A stretch of 5,359 bases of DNA, taken from Candidatus Altarchaeales archaeon (GTDB lineage Archaea > Altiarchaeota > Altiarchaeia > IMC4 > QMZM01). The stretch lies in contig QMZG01000088.1 in NCBI GenBank assembly GCA_003663045.1, positions 1 through 5,359 on the forward strand, written 5' to 3'. Within the stretch, counting starts at the first letter, position 1. The number at the start of each line of letters is the position of its first letter. The translations under genes and the position numbers were made by a program. Positions 1-4,840 of this stretch are shown piece by piece. The notes below the pieces were generated by a model, which had not been told where the DNA came from, did no database searches, and saw only the letters and a program-made list of their open reading frames with translations.

Positions 1-46
1 AATCCTGTTGAATAAAATTCAGTTTAACCGTTTTTCAGAATAGGTC

Positions 47-541
47 TCATAGTAGTTTGCTAAAGTTGTATTGTAGTACTAAAGTCGTTGTCGTTGTAGT
101 AGTACTGGTGCTAATTGATGTGGTACTTGTAGTTGTAGTGGTTGAGGTTGTTATAATAGCAATAGTGGTCGTAGTTGTGGTAGTTGTTGGCGCTCCAGGA
201 ATACAATCACAATTAAAAGGAGCTACCATACCACTTGTCAGATAATTAGCAGCGGGGATTGCAACTATGACAATAATGAGACCAAGGATAGCATACTTCA
301 ATCTCCCCTTCAATTCTTCTTTTTCTAATGTATTTTCAGTAATCATATATTTTGTCCCAGACCAGATTAGTACCAATGCTACAACAGCACCAATAATAAA
401 CCAGATAATGCAGAAGATGTTACATGCAAAGTTTCCAAATGCTTCTCTAACCTCCTTTCCTTTAGATATAATATCCTGAGAGAAAACTATCCCAGAGAAA
501 AGAATGCTGCAGGTTATCAAGAGGTAGATCAATTTTTTCAT
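47..541 (-). CDS. VirB2/TrbC-like (T4SS-type) pilin protein with Thr-rich C-terminal tail
   Basis: 164-aa exported membrane protein. Residues 1-21 form a signal peptide: two lysines, a hydrophobic core and a probable cleavage near VFS-Q. Two hydrophobic helices follow, at about 38-60 (with Cys40 and Cys44) and 84-101, joined by a short charged loop that includes the segment ENTLEKEELKGRLKYA. This signal-plus-two-helix layout, with the SGTKYM segment closing the first helix, is the usual form of VirB2/TrbC-like pilins and the related archaeal and bacterial 'T4SS pilin' families, which are major subunits of conjugative pili or envelope filaments. A small CDC segment (111-113) leads into a Thr/Ser-rich tail at 119-153, probably an extracellular, possibly O-glycosylated stalk, and an 11-residue end. 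No Shine-Dalgarno sequence is visible; a TATA box 22-38 bp upstream implies a leaderless mRNA. No other secretion gene is in the window, so the family call rests on architecture. A generic small membrane protein is the alternative. Confidence 0.6.
   Translation of the reverse strand: MKKLIYLLITCSILFSGIVFSQDIISKGKEVREAFGNFACNIFCIIWFIIGAVVALVLIWSGTKYMITENTLEKEELKGRLKYAILGLIIVIVAIPAANYLTSGMVAPFNCDCIPGAPTTTTTTTTIAIITTSTTTTTSTTSISTSTTTTTTTLVLQYNFSKLL
83..187 (-). repeat. Degenerate ACN trinucleotide tract encoding the Thr/Ser-rich tail
   Basis: On the minus strand this stretch is almost entirely ACN codons broken by a few Ser and Ile codons; on the plus strand it reads as a GTN run. It encodes residues 119-153 of the pilin-like protein. 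The mixed third bases argue that selection keeps threonine and that this is not a recent pure microsatellite expansion. Such tracts are prone to slippage and to assembly error. Confidence 0.85.
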
Positions 542-562
542 TAATCTAAATTATGTCTTCGG

Positions 563-579
563 GATATAAATATATTTAA
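563..579 (-). promoter_or_regulatory. TATA box of the pilin-like gene
   Basis: The minus strand reads a TTAAATATATTTATATC block here. Its proximal part (563-572) is centred about 26 bp before the ATG at 541, so an archaeal start site would fall at or next to the start codon. This fits the missing Shine-Dalgarno sequence and a leaderless transcript. Confidence 0.55.
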
Positions 580-694
580 GACAACCCTCTAAGCGGATTT
601 TTGGGATGAGAAAGAGCCAAAGGAGTCTTCGCAATCTTGCTGATGATATCTTTGTTAGTTAGCAAATTTTATGTAGATTTTCTTTCTTTTTCAC

Positions 695-729
695 CAGCCC
701 TTTTCTTTCTTTGAGAAAGAAAAAGGCTG
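695..729 (-). terminator. 16-bp stem-loop directly after tRNA-Val, possible terminator or processing hairpin
   Basis: The arms 695-710 and 714-729 form a 16-bp inverted repeat with a 3-nt loop and one odd pair (700/724). Read from the minus strand that pair is a G-U wobble; from the plus strand it is a C-A mismatch. The RNA helix is therefore complete only in the tRNA's direction. It begins 3 nt after the tRNA discriminator base and one arm carries T-runs. The position suggests 3' end formation or processing of the tRNA transcript, but archaeal terminators are usually plain T-tracts, so the role is inferred. Confidence 0.5.
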
Positions 730-732
730 CTA

Positions 733-806
733 TGGGCCCGCCCGGATTCGAACCGGGGATCTTCGCCTCGTAAAGGCGACGTCATAACCAACTAGACTAC
801 GGGCCC
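733..806 (-). tRNA. tRNA-Val (anticodon UAC)
   Basis: The minus strand folds into a full 74-nt cloverleaf. The acceptor GGGCCCG pairs with CGGGCCC, followed by discriminator A at 733. The D arm is short (GTC/GAC) with GG in the loop. The anticodon stem TCGCC/GGCGA encloses loop TTTACGA, giving anticodon TAC (UAC), which reads valine GUA and, by wobble, other GUN codons. The variable region is 5 nt, and the T arm is CCCGG-TTCGAAT-CCGGG. No intron is present. CCA is not encoded (the next bases are TAG), so it must be added by the CCA-adding enzyme. The very GC-rich stems stand out against the AT-rich surroundings, as expected for a structural RNA. Confidence 0.97.
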
Positions 807-810
807 ATTC

Positions 811-826
811 AACCTTTAAAAAGGTT
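811..826 (-). other. Small hairpin in the tRNA-Val leader
   Basis: AACCTT-TAAA-AAGGTT is a perfect 6-bp stem (7 bp if the loop is closed to AA) lying 4 nt upstream of the mature tRNA 5' end, inside the predicted primary transcript. It could help position 5' processing, but it is short and may be chance. Confidence 0.35.
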
Positions 827-860
827 GACCGAGTAATTAATAAGGATATAGAAAAATGGA

Positions 861-870
861 TATATAAATT
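861..870 (-). promoter_or_regulatory. TATA box of the tRNA-Val gene
   Basis: The minus strand reads AATTTATATA here. The start site would be near 840, leaving a 5' leader of about 34 nt that holds the small hairpin and is removed by RNase P. It is the best TATA match between the tRNA and the repeat block. Confidence 0.5.
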
Positions 871-932
871 GATAAGGAAACTTCTGAAGTAGTGAGGAAA
901 AATTAGAGGAAAAACTACGAGAGATGTTATTC

Positions 933-999
933 GGGCTATACGAAGTCCAGCCATAAGGCTGGATTTGGGCGAAGGCTGAAAGCCGTAGCCGTATAGCCC
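933..999. repeat. Branched inverted-repeat element (three-way junction)
   Basis: A perfect 9-bp outer stem, GGGCTATAC (933-941) with GTATAGCCC (991-999), encloses two inner hairpins. The first pairs TCCAGCC (946-952) with GGCTGGA (957-963), with an ATAA loop and two more weak pairs outside. The second pairs GGCT (974-977) with AGCC (981-984) around a GAA loop. The block is more GC-rich than its flanks and lies outside any convincing gene. It could fold as RNA from either strand or as single-stranded DNA. I do not recognise it as a known RNA family; a repetitive extragenic or MITE-like element is most likely. Confidence 0.65.
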
Positions 1000-1001
1000 T
1001 T

Positions 1002-1058
1002 GTTAGACGACCCGAAGGGCAAAATCCGAAGGATTTTGAGTGCGAACGAAGGGGCACT
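1002..1058. repeat. Chain of GAA-loop mini-hairpins, long copy of the flanking repeat
   Basis: After GTTAGACGA (1002-1010) come three consecutive inverted repeats: CCC-GAA-GGG (1011-1019), AAAATCC-GAA-GGATTTT (1021-1037) and AGTGC/GCACT (1039-1043 with 1054-1058), whose loop again holds C-GAA-G. The last arm overlaps the stop codon of the Cys-rich protein gene. The minus strand of this block shares GTGCCCC-nnn-GTTCGCA and TCGTCTAAC, in the same order, with the plus strand at 1856-1883, so it is one of two inverted copies of a repeat. Confidence 0.65.
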
Positions 1059-1797
1059 ATTTTTTTCTCAATTTCCAAAATAAGAAACAAATTACAAGGA
1101 TTATTACTCCTGCACCAACATATAATAAAATGTCATTTTTTTCACTTTCTTTTTCAATCCATTTAATATAGATGTAAGATCCATGATGAGGGTCAGCTGC
1201 ATAGAGTGTATAAATCGCATTGTCAAAAACATATATGCTGGTTCCATCTTTTAAATCAACTCGATATTCTTCAGGGATATACTTATAATATTTTTCATCG
1301 GTTTTTACATAGATCTTACCTTGATAATTAAGTTCTTCGCCGATTGGTGGTTTTGGAAGATTCCACTCTTCAGTACTACATTTACACACACATTGATTGT
1401 TTATGCAAACTTTTTTCACAAACTGAACAGGAGTACAAAGCAACTCGTTTCGAGAGGGACATTCTATGGATTTACAATCTTCATCTGTGTTGCAGATTTT
1501 AAAAGAACATTCGTACTCTCTCAAACTCTTCATCACATATTTTCCACCTCTCAGTTTGCATTCTCTATACTTCGTTAGGTTAAATATCTTTTGTGTGCAG
1601 TTTGGATCATTATAACCGGAAAAATAAAATCCCTCTGGAATTGGATGACGAACGTGCTCATCACCCCTCCAATGATTTATACATTCCCCCGTTTCTGGGT
1701 TGTAATAATATTCATTGAAGGGTGCCGGAACTGCGTAGACTATATTCGCCACCAAAATTCCCAATAATATTGTTATCATTACCAAAATGTTTCTCAT
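1057..1797 (-). CDS. Exported Cys-rich single-pass membrane protein
   Basis: 246 aa, function unknown. Residues 1-22 are a signal peptide ending near VYA-VPAP. The outer region carries 12 cysteines (39, 67, 80, 97, 102, 108, 113, 121, 131, 136, 138, 140). The core at 97-140 has the CNTDEDC ... CINNQCVCKC pattern, a CxxDxDC-type disulfide cluster that recurs in secreted archaeal proteins. Two N-glycosylation sequons are visible (NCT at 66, NLT at 73). A Cys-free region with aromatic residues (about 155-215) follows, then a transmembrane helix (about 223-240) and a basic tail, WKLRKK. It should sit in the membrane with its bulk outside and disulfide-stabilised. A near-Shine-Dalgarno AAAAGGATGTG (1806-1816) lies 8 nt before the ATG. 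Its stop codon is embedded in a repeat arm and a related inverted repeat lies upstream of its promoter, so the whole unit looks like a cassette. Confidence 0.75.
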   Translation of the reverse strand: MRNILVMITILLGILVANIVYAVPAPFNEYYYNPETGECINHWRGDEHVRHPIPEGFYFSGYNDPNCTQKIFNLTKYRECKLRGGKYVMKSLREYECSFKICNTDEDCKSIECPSRNELLCTPVQFVKKVCINNQCVCKCSTEEWNLPKPPIGEELNYQGKIYVKTDEKYYKYIPEEYRVDLKDGTSIYVFDNAIYTLYAADPHHGSYIYIKWIEKESEKNDILLYVGAGVIILVICFLFWKLRKK

Positions 1798-1844
1798 AAT
1801 TAATTCACATCCTTTTATAATATTAATAAAGAATAAAGTTGTCT

Positions 1845-1855
1845 TATTATATTTT
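1845..1855 (-). promoter_or_regulatory. TATA box of the Cys-rich protein gene
   Basis: The minus strand reads AAAATATAATA here. A start near 1824 would leave a leader of about 27 nt holding the near-Shine-Dalgarno AAAAGGATGTG (1806-1816). The box directly abuts the repeat copy at 1856-1883, which would thus occupy the BRE and upstream region. Confidence 0.45.
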
Positions 1856-1883
1856 GTGCCCCGAAGTTCGCATTTCGTCTAAC
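1856..1883 (+). repeat. Short inverted copy of the flanking repeat
   Basis: This segment reads GTGCCCC-GAA-GTTCGCA, then TT, then TCGTCTAAC. The minus strand at 1002-1057 reads GTGCCCC-TTC-GTTCGCA, then 30 nt of hairpins, then TCGTCTAAC. The 7+7 nt half-sites and the 9-mer are identical and only the central triplet differs, being the reverse complement. The two copies face each other across the Cys-rich protein gene. Confidence 0.6.
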
Positions 1884-1900
1884 TACTGTTTCGTTTAACT
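1873..1900. repeat. Imperfect 12-bp direct repeat, 16-bp period
   Basis: TTTCGTCTAACT (1873-1884) recurs as TTTCGTTTAACT (1889-1900), with 11 of 12 bases identical. The first unit includes the TCGTCTAAC 9-mer of the flanking repeat, so the second may be a decayed extra half-site. Confidence 0.45.
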
Positions 1901-1970
1901 TCCTATTTCAGGATTATAGAGAGATTCTGATTCTATAAGTTTAATTACCAATACCTTACACTAAATTAGA

Positions 1971-2342
1971 TTAATCTGTCCTATGAACGATCCTCATCCC
2001 ACTAGGCACCAATAAGATCTTCTCACTGGAGACTCTACCAACATCGCCATCTAGATCTATACAAGTTTCCTTGAGTTCTTTCACCACATTCCTCAGAAGT
2101 ATCTTATTACTTAGAAGCTCTCTGACATTCAAAACCACAATATTGTTTTTCTCCAGTTCCTTTATTACTGCACCTACTCCTCTTCCTTCTTTATCCAAAT
2201 CAATGGGCTTGACATAGGTCACATCCTCTCTTTCGATAATCTTCCCCTCCCTAATGCTCAGATCATCCAAGTAGTCCTCAATATCTATCTCCTCTTCCTC
2301 CTCCTCTTCTTCTCGCCTACCAAAAATCCTTTTAAGAACCAT
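1971..2342 (-). CDS. sepF: SepF-like cell division protein (DUF552)
   Basis: 123 aa, full length for archaeal SepF. Residues 1-10 (MVLKRIFGRR) form a basic amphipathic segment suited to membrane anchoring. A strongly acidic linker follows, with eight consecutive Glu at 11-18 and then IDIEDYLDDL. The SepF core starts at about 42 with TYVKPIDL, continues through the NNIVVLNVREL strand (66-76) and a helix around residues 82-93, and ends in RVSSEKILLVPSGMRIV. Archaeal SepF is known to be a membrane anchor for FtsZ at the division site, binding the FtsZ C-terminal tail. The ATG at 2342 is preceded by AAGGTGG only 3 nt away, an unusually tight Shine-Dalgarno spacing. The gene diverges from cdc6 across a 92-bp gap. 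No ftsZ is in the window. The family call is firm; the exact division role is by homology. Confidence 0.92.
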   Translation of the reverse strand: MVLKRIFGRREEEEEEEEIDIEDYLDDLSIREGKIIEREDVTYVKPIDLDKEGRGVGAVIKELEKNNIVVLNVRELLSNKILLRNVVKELKETCIDLDGDVGRVSSEKILLVPSGMRIVHRTD

Positions 2343-2345
2343 TTT

Positions 2346-2352
2346 CCACCTT
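2346..2352 (-). promoter_or_regulatory. Shine-Dalgarno site of sepF
   Basis: AAGGTGG on the minus strand, with a 3-nt gap to the ATG. The complementarity to the 16S 3' end is good but the spacing is shorter than usual. It supports this start codon and a transcript with a short leader. Confidence 0.5.
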
Positions 2353-2379
2353 GTCTTTGCTTTATAATATATTATTTAC

Positions 2380-2399
2380 ATTACTAATATATTAGTAAT
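2380..2399. promoter_or_regulatory. 20-bp TATA-like palindrome, likely shared sepF/cdc6 promoter
   Basis: ATTACTAATATATTAGTAAT is a perfect 20-bp palindrome with an AATATATT core resembling a TATA box in both directions. Its centre is about 47 bp from the sepF start and 45 bp from the cdc6 start, so TATA-directed transcription would give leaders of about 20 nt each way. Other AT-rich boxes exist on each side (2361-2376 towards sepF; TTTATAAA at 2425-2432 towards cdc6), so it could instead be an operator between two separate promoters. Confidence 0.55.
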
Positions 2400-2434
2400 T
2401 TTTTGCTTAAAAGATAGGGCAATGTTTATAAAGA

Positions 2435-3712
2435 ATGACACAGAACATTTTTGAAAGTGAGTTGATGGAACGTCATATCTTCAGGAATCTAGAAGTTCTT
2501 TCGCCACATTATGTCCCGCAGGAGCTTCCTCACAGAGAGGAAGAAATCAGAGAAATAACAAGAACAATTGCTCCTGTTCTCAGAAATGAAAACCCCGGCA
2601 ACATGTTCATCTATGGAAAGACGGGAACTGGGAAGACCTGTGTCGTTCAATATGTTATCAGAAAATTGAGGGAATTTGTTGAAAATCCAGAAAAGAATAC
2701 CAGCAATGTTCCGGTCAAGGTTGTGTATATGAACTGCAAGGTGCGGAATAGTAAATATCAGGTCCTACTGAAAATCTTGGAGGATGAGTCACTCAATGAA
2801 GAATCCTTGAGGGATGTTCCCCTCAGAGACGGGCCCAAAAATCAGTTGAGGGATCAGTTGAGGGGTATGGATCCAGCTGACCTCTATGATCGTTTATTTA
2901 ACGTAATTCAGAATAATGGTATAAATTTAATTGTCATTCTGGATGAGATCGATATGATAACAAAAGGTTTGAATGACCTAATGTATATCCTTACGAGGAT
3001 AAATGATGAACTAACCAGGGGACATGTTTCCATTATAGGAATTTCAAATGATATGCGAGTAAAAAAGAGGTTAGACCCCCGCAGTAGGAGTACCCTGTGT
3101 GAGGAAGAGAAGGTTTTTCCACACTATAACGCCATACAACTAAAAGCCATACTAAAGCAGAGAATTTCTATGGGATTCAAAAAGAATACTGTAGATAATT
3201 CAATAGTTTCCAGAATAGCCGCCTTCGCTGCCCAGGATGGTGATGCCAGATATGCCTTAAGACTTCTGAAAAAGGCGGGGGAATTGGCAGAAAATTCTAA
3301 TAGTGAGAGGGTTACCATGGATCATGTAGAAAGTGCTAAAAAAGCTGTGGAAGAGGACATCATGGCAGAAGCAATTAGTACATTACCGGAGCATCAACAG
3401 ATCGTTATGTACTCCATAGCTGCATTAGCTTCTCAAGGGGGGATGTATAAACGATTATCTGGCATTGGCACAGGAGACCTGTTTACTGGAGAGGTCTATG
3501 AGGTCTATGAGAACAACTGCAGGGCCCTGAATAGGAATCCCAGAACTATGAGGCAGTTCAGCCAATATCTGAGTGAATTGGAAATGTTAGGCCTCATCAC
3601 CACCAGTATTTCTGGAAAGGGCATCAGAGGTACGACAAGACTGATAAGGCTTGGCTATCCTCCAGAAGAGATTAAGGTAATAGTGAAGCGGAGCCTTGGT
3701 ATAGATCAATAG
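2435..3712 (+). CDS. cdc6: Orc1/Cdc6 replication initiator ATPase
   Basis: 425 aa, usual length. Archaeal Orc1/Cdc6 binds origin repeats and loads the MCM helicase. Order: an N-terminal stretch ending in the family signature YVPQELPHREEEI (26-38); AAA+ Walker A GKTGTGKT (61-68); Walker B LIVILDEID (165-173, with D170 and E171); sensor 1 ISND with N205; the initiator/Arg-finger segment LDPRSRSTL (213-221); sensor 2 in GDARYALRLL (269-278, R272); and a C-terminal winged helix (about 320-425) with RTMRQFSQYLSELEMLGLI. All ATPase motifs are intact, so it should be active. Region 116-145 is unusual, with a 12-bp tandem duplication giving QLRDQLR. A TATA-like TTTATAAA lies only 3 nt before this ATG, so a shorter start at Met11 (2465) is possible. 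I keep the longer start because the NIFE segment resembles the N-terminus of relatives. No origin repeats are recognisable nearby. Confidence 0.96.
   Translation: MTQNIFESELMERHIFRNLEVLSPHYVPQELPHREEEIREITRTIAPVLRNENPGNMFIYGKTGTGKTCVVQYVIRKLREFVENPEKNTSNVPVKVVYMNCKVRNSKYQVLLKILEDESLNEESLRDVPLRDGPKNQLRDQLRGMDPADLYDRLFNVIQNNGINLIVILDEIDMITKGLNDLMYILTRINDELTRGHVSIIGISNDMRVKKRLDPRSRSTLCEEEKVFPHYNAIQLKAILKQRISMGFKKNTVDNSIVSRIAAFAAQDGDARYALRLLKKAGELAENSNSERVTMDHVESAKKAVEEDIMAEAISTLPEHQQIVMYSIAALASQGGMYKRLSGIGTGDLFTGEVYEVYENNCRALNRNPRTMRQFSQYLSELEMLGLITTSISGKGIRGTTRLIRLGYPPEEIKVIVKRSLGIDQ
2841..2864 (+). repeat. Perfect 12-bp tandem duplication inside cdc6
   Basis: ATCAGTTGAGGG occurs twice without a gap (2841-2852, 2853-2864). 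It is in frame and gives a four-residue duplication in the segment NQLRDQLRG (136-144), between Walker A and Walker B. The absence of any difference between units suggests a recent slippage event. Confidence 0.85.
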
Positions 3713-3737
3713 GTAGTAATTTTCTGAAATATACTCG

Positions 3738-3745
3738 AAATATAA
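3738..3745 (+). promoter_or_regulatory. TATA box of the radical SAM gene
   Basis: AAATATAA, centred about 27 bp before the ATG at 3769, puts the start site on or next to the start codon. With no Shine-Dalgarno sequence in the 56-bp gap after cdc6, this points to a separate leaderless transcript. Confidence 0.55.
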
Positions 3746-3768
3746 CCCTGAGATACCCTATTTCTAAT

Positions 3769-4794
3769 ATGATAAAAGGTATCAAAACAGAGAAAAAAAT
3801 AAACAGAAATGTAATAGACCAAATGTATAAGGAGGGGTATCTGTATGCGAAATATGGAGTTTATGCTAGGAAGACCCATGGCTGCAACATCTTTAAGGTT
3901 CCTATGAATGCTGGCTTTACATGCCCCAACTGGGATGGTCGTCTCAGTTCTGAAGGTTGCATATACTGCCCTAACCTTGCAAGACAATTCACATACGATT
4001 CATTTAGAAGGGTAATTGAGATAGGAATTAAAGAACAGGTCGCAGATCAGGTGGATTATTATAAAAAGAAGGGTGCTGGGGACAAAGCACTGGTTTATAT
4101 AGCATTCGGCACAAATACATATCTTCCAGTATATGAATTAATGGAGATATTTGACAAAGCATTGGATCATCCAGACGTAATTGGGCTTTCCATAGGAACA
4201 AGACCGGACTGTTTACCAGACGAGGTCTTAGATCTCTTAGGAGGATATGTAAAAAAAGGATATGAGATATGGTTAGAGATTGGTCAGCAATCTGTGCATT
4301 ATCATACTGAAGAAAGGATAAATAGACGCCATGGTTTTGCAGAAGCAATGCGAGTGGTGGAAGAAGCACATAAAAGAGGAATTCTGGTTTTGATGTTCCT
4401 TATCATGGGCCTTCCATATGAAACACCCACAGAGATGATAGAGACAGCGAGGGTTGTTTCCACTTTAGGAATAGATGCTTTAAAGCTTTATCCCTGTTTA
4501 GTAATGAAGGGTACCCGACTTGCTGAGGAATATAAAAATGGGAAATACAGACCAGTGAGCATGTCAGAATATGCATCCATAATAGTGAATTTTCTCGAGC
4601 ATTTATCCCCATATGTATTAATCCAGAGGATTTCTAAGGATTGTGGCCTGGATGGAAAGATAGTTCCAGAATGGAATACTCATCGCTTCCTGGTTGGGCC
4701 AAGGGTAGAAAAGTTGTTAATGATAAGGGGGACAAGACAGGGCTCAAAGTACAAGTTGGGACTAACCTCAGAAGAGCTTAAACCATTAGTTTAG
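3769..4794 (+). CDS. TIGR01212 (YhcC-like) radical SAM protein
   Basis: 341 aa, about the usual length of YhcC-type proteins. The motif FKVPMNAGFTCPNWDG...GCIYC carries C52, C64 and C67 in a C-x11-C-x2-C arrangement, the form this family uses to bind the SAM-cleaving 4Fe-4S cluster instead of the common Cx3Cx2C. Further family signatures follow: FGTNTYLPV (113-121), SIGTRPDCLPDEVLDLL (about 141-157), WLEIGQQSVHYHTEERINRRHGF (about 168-190), IMGLPYETPTEMIETA (about 212-227) and VLIQRISKDC near the C-terminus. The substrate is unknown; the family resembles the radical SAM part of Elp3-type enzymes, so RNA modification is sometimes considered. The start at 3769 sits where a leaderless transcript would begin. 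It follows cdc6 in the same direction but seems to have its own promoter, and nothing here ties it to replication. Confidence 0.9.
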   Translation: MIKGIKTEKKINRNVIDQMYKEGYLYAKYGVYARKTHGCNIFKVPMNAGFTCPNWDGRLSSEGCIYCPNLARQFTYDSFRRVIEIGIKEQVADQVDYYKKKGAGDKALVYIAFGTNTYLPVYELMEIFDKALDHPDVIGLSIGTRPDCLPDEVLDLLGGYVKKGYEIWLEIGQQSVHYHTEERINRRHGFAEAMRVVEEAHKRGILVLMFLIMGLPYETPTEMIETARVVSTLGIDALKLYPCLVMKGTRLAEEYKNGKYRPVSMSEYASIIVNFLEHLSPYVLIQRISKDCGLDGKIVPEWNTHRFLVGPRVEKLLMIRGTRQGSKYKLGLTSEELKPLV

Positions 4795-4797
4795 ATT

Positions 4798-4811
4798 TGC
4801 CCATATGGGCA
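4798..4811. promoter_or_regulatory. 14-bp palindrome overlapping the DUF134 promoter, candidate operator
   Basis: TGCCCATATGGGCA is a perfect palindrome starting 3 nt after the radical SAM stop codon and ending on the first base of the TATA box of the next gene, so it covers the BRE position. A dimeric regulator bound here would block TFB/TBP. It could also act as a small hairpin in the 3' end of the upstream mRNA. Confidence 0.5.
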
Positions 4812-4820
4812 TTTATATAC
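4811..4820 (+). promoter_or_regulatory. TATA box of the DUF134 gene
   Basis: ATTTATATAC is centred about 26 bp before the GTG at 4841, placing the start site on the start codon. This supports a leaderless message and the GTG start. Confidence 0.55.
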
Positions 4821-4840
4821 TCTGATTCTATATATTATCT

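Noticed and set aside
1..187. Frameshift in the Thr-codon tract cutting a longer protein.
   Set aside because: All three minus-strand frames meet stops just beyond the tract (79-81, 60-62, 47-49), so one slip would not reveal a longer domain.
57..245. Plus-strand frame rich in valine.
   Set aside because: It is the antisense of the Thr-codon tract and has no independent support.
600..665. C/D box sRNA suggested by GGGATGA and CTGATGA.
   Set aside because: The D and D' boxes are not in workable positions; the only CTGA overlaps the second TGATGA and no final CTGA follows.
733..806. tRNA-Val as an integration site for a mobile element.
   Set aside because: No second copy of the tRNA 3' end and no integrase occur in the window; the other GGGCCC strings (2831, 3522) are chance hits inside cdc6.
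933..1010. Integron attC site, because GTTAGAC (1002-1008) fits the GTTRRRY box and GTCTAAC (1877-1883) fits RYYYAAC, with a folded palindrome between 933 and 999.
   Set aside because: No partner RYYYAAC box lies at the 5' side of the 933-999 palindrome, no GTTRRRY box closes a site after 1883, and no integrase is present. A HattCI/IntegronFinder run would settle it.
730..1090. Minus-strand open frames at 730-954 and 809-1090.
   Set aside because: They run through the tRNA and/or the hairpin repeat block, have no family resemblance and no start signal. They are by-products of structured DNA.
2340..2434. Replication origin next to cdc6.
   Set aside because: The gap is AT-rich but only 92 bp and carries no repeated ORB-like motif; a TTTTCCACC string at the sepF start is a single partial match explained by its Shine-Dalgarno site.
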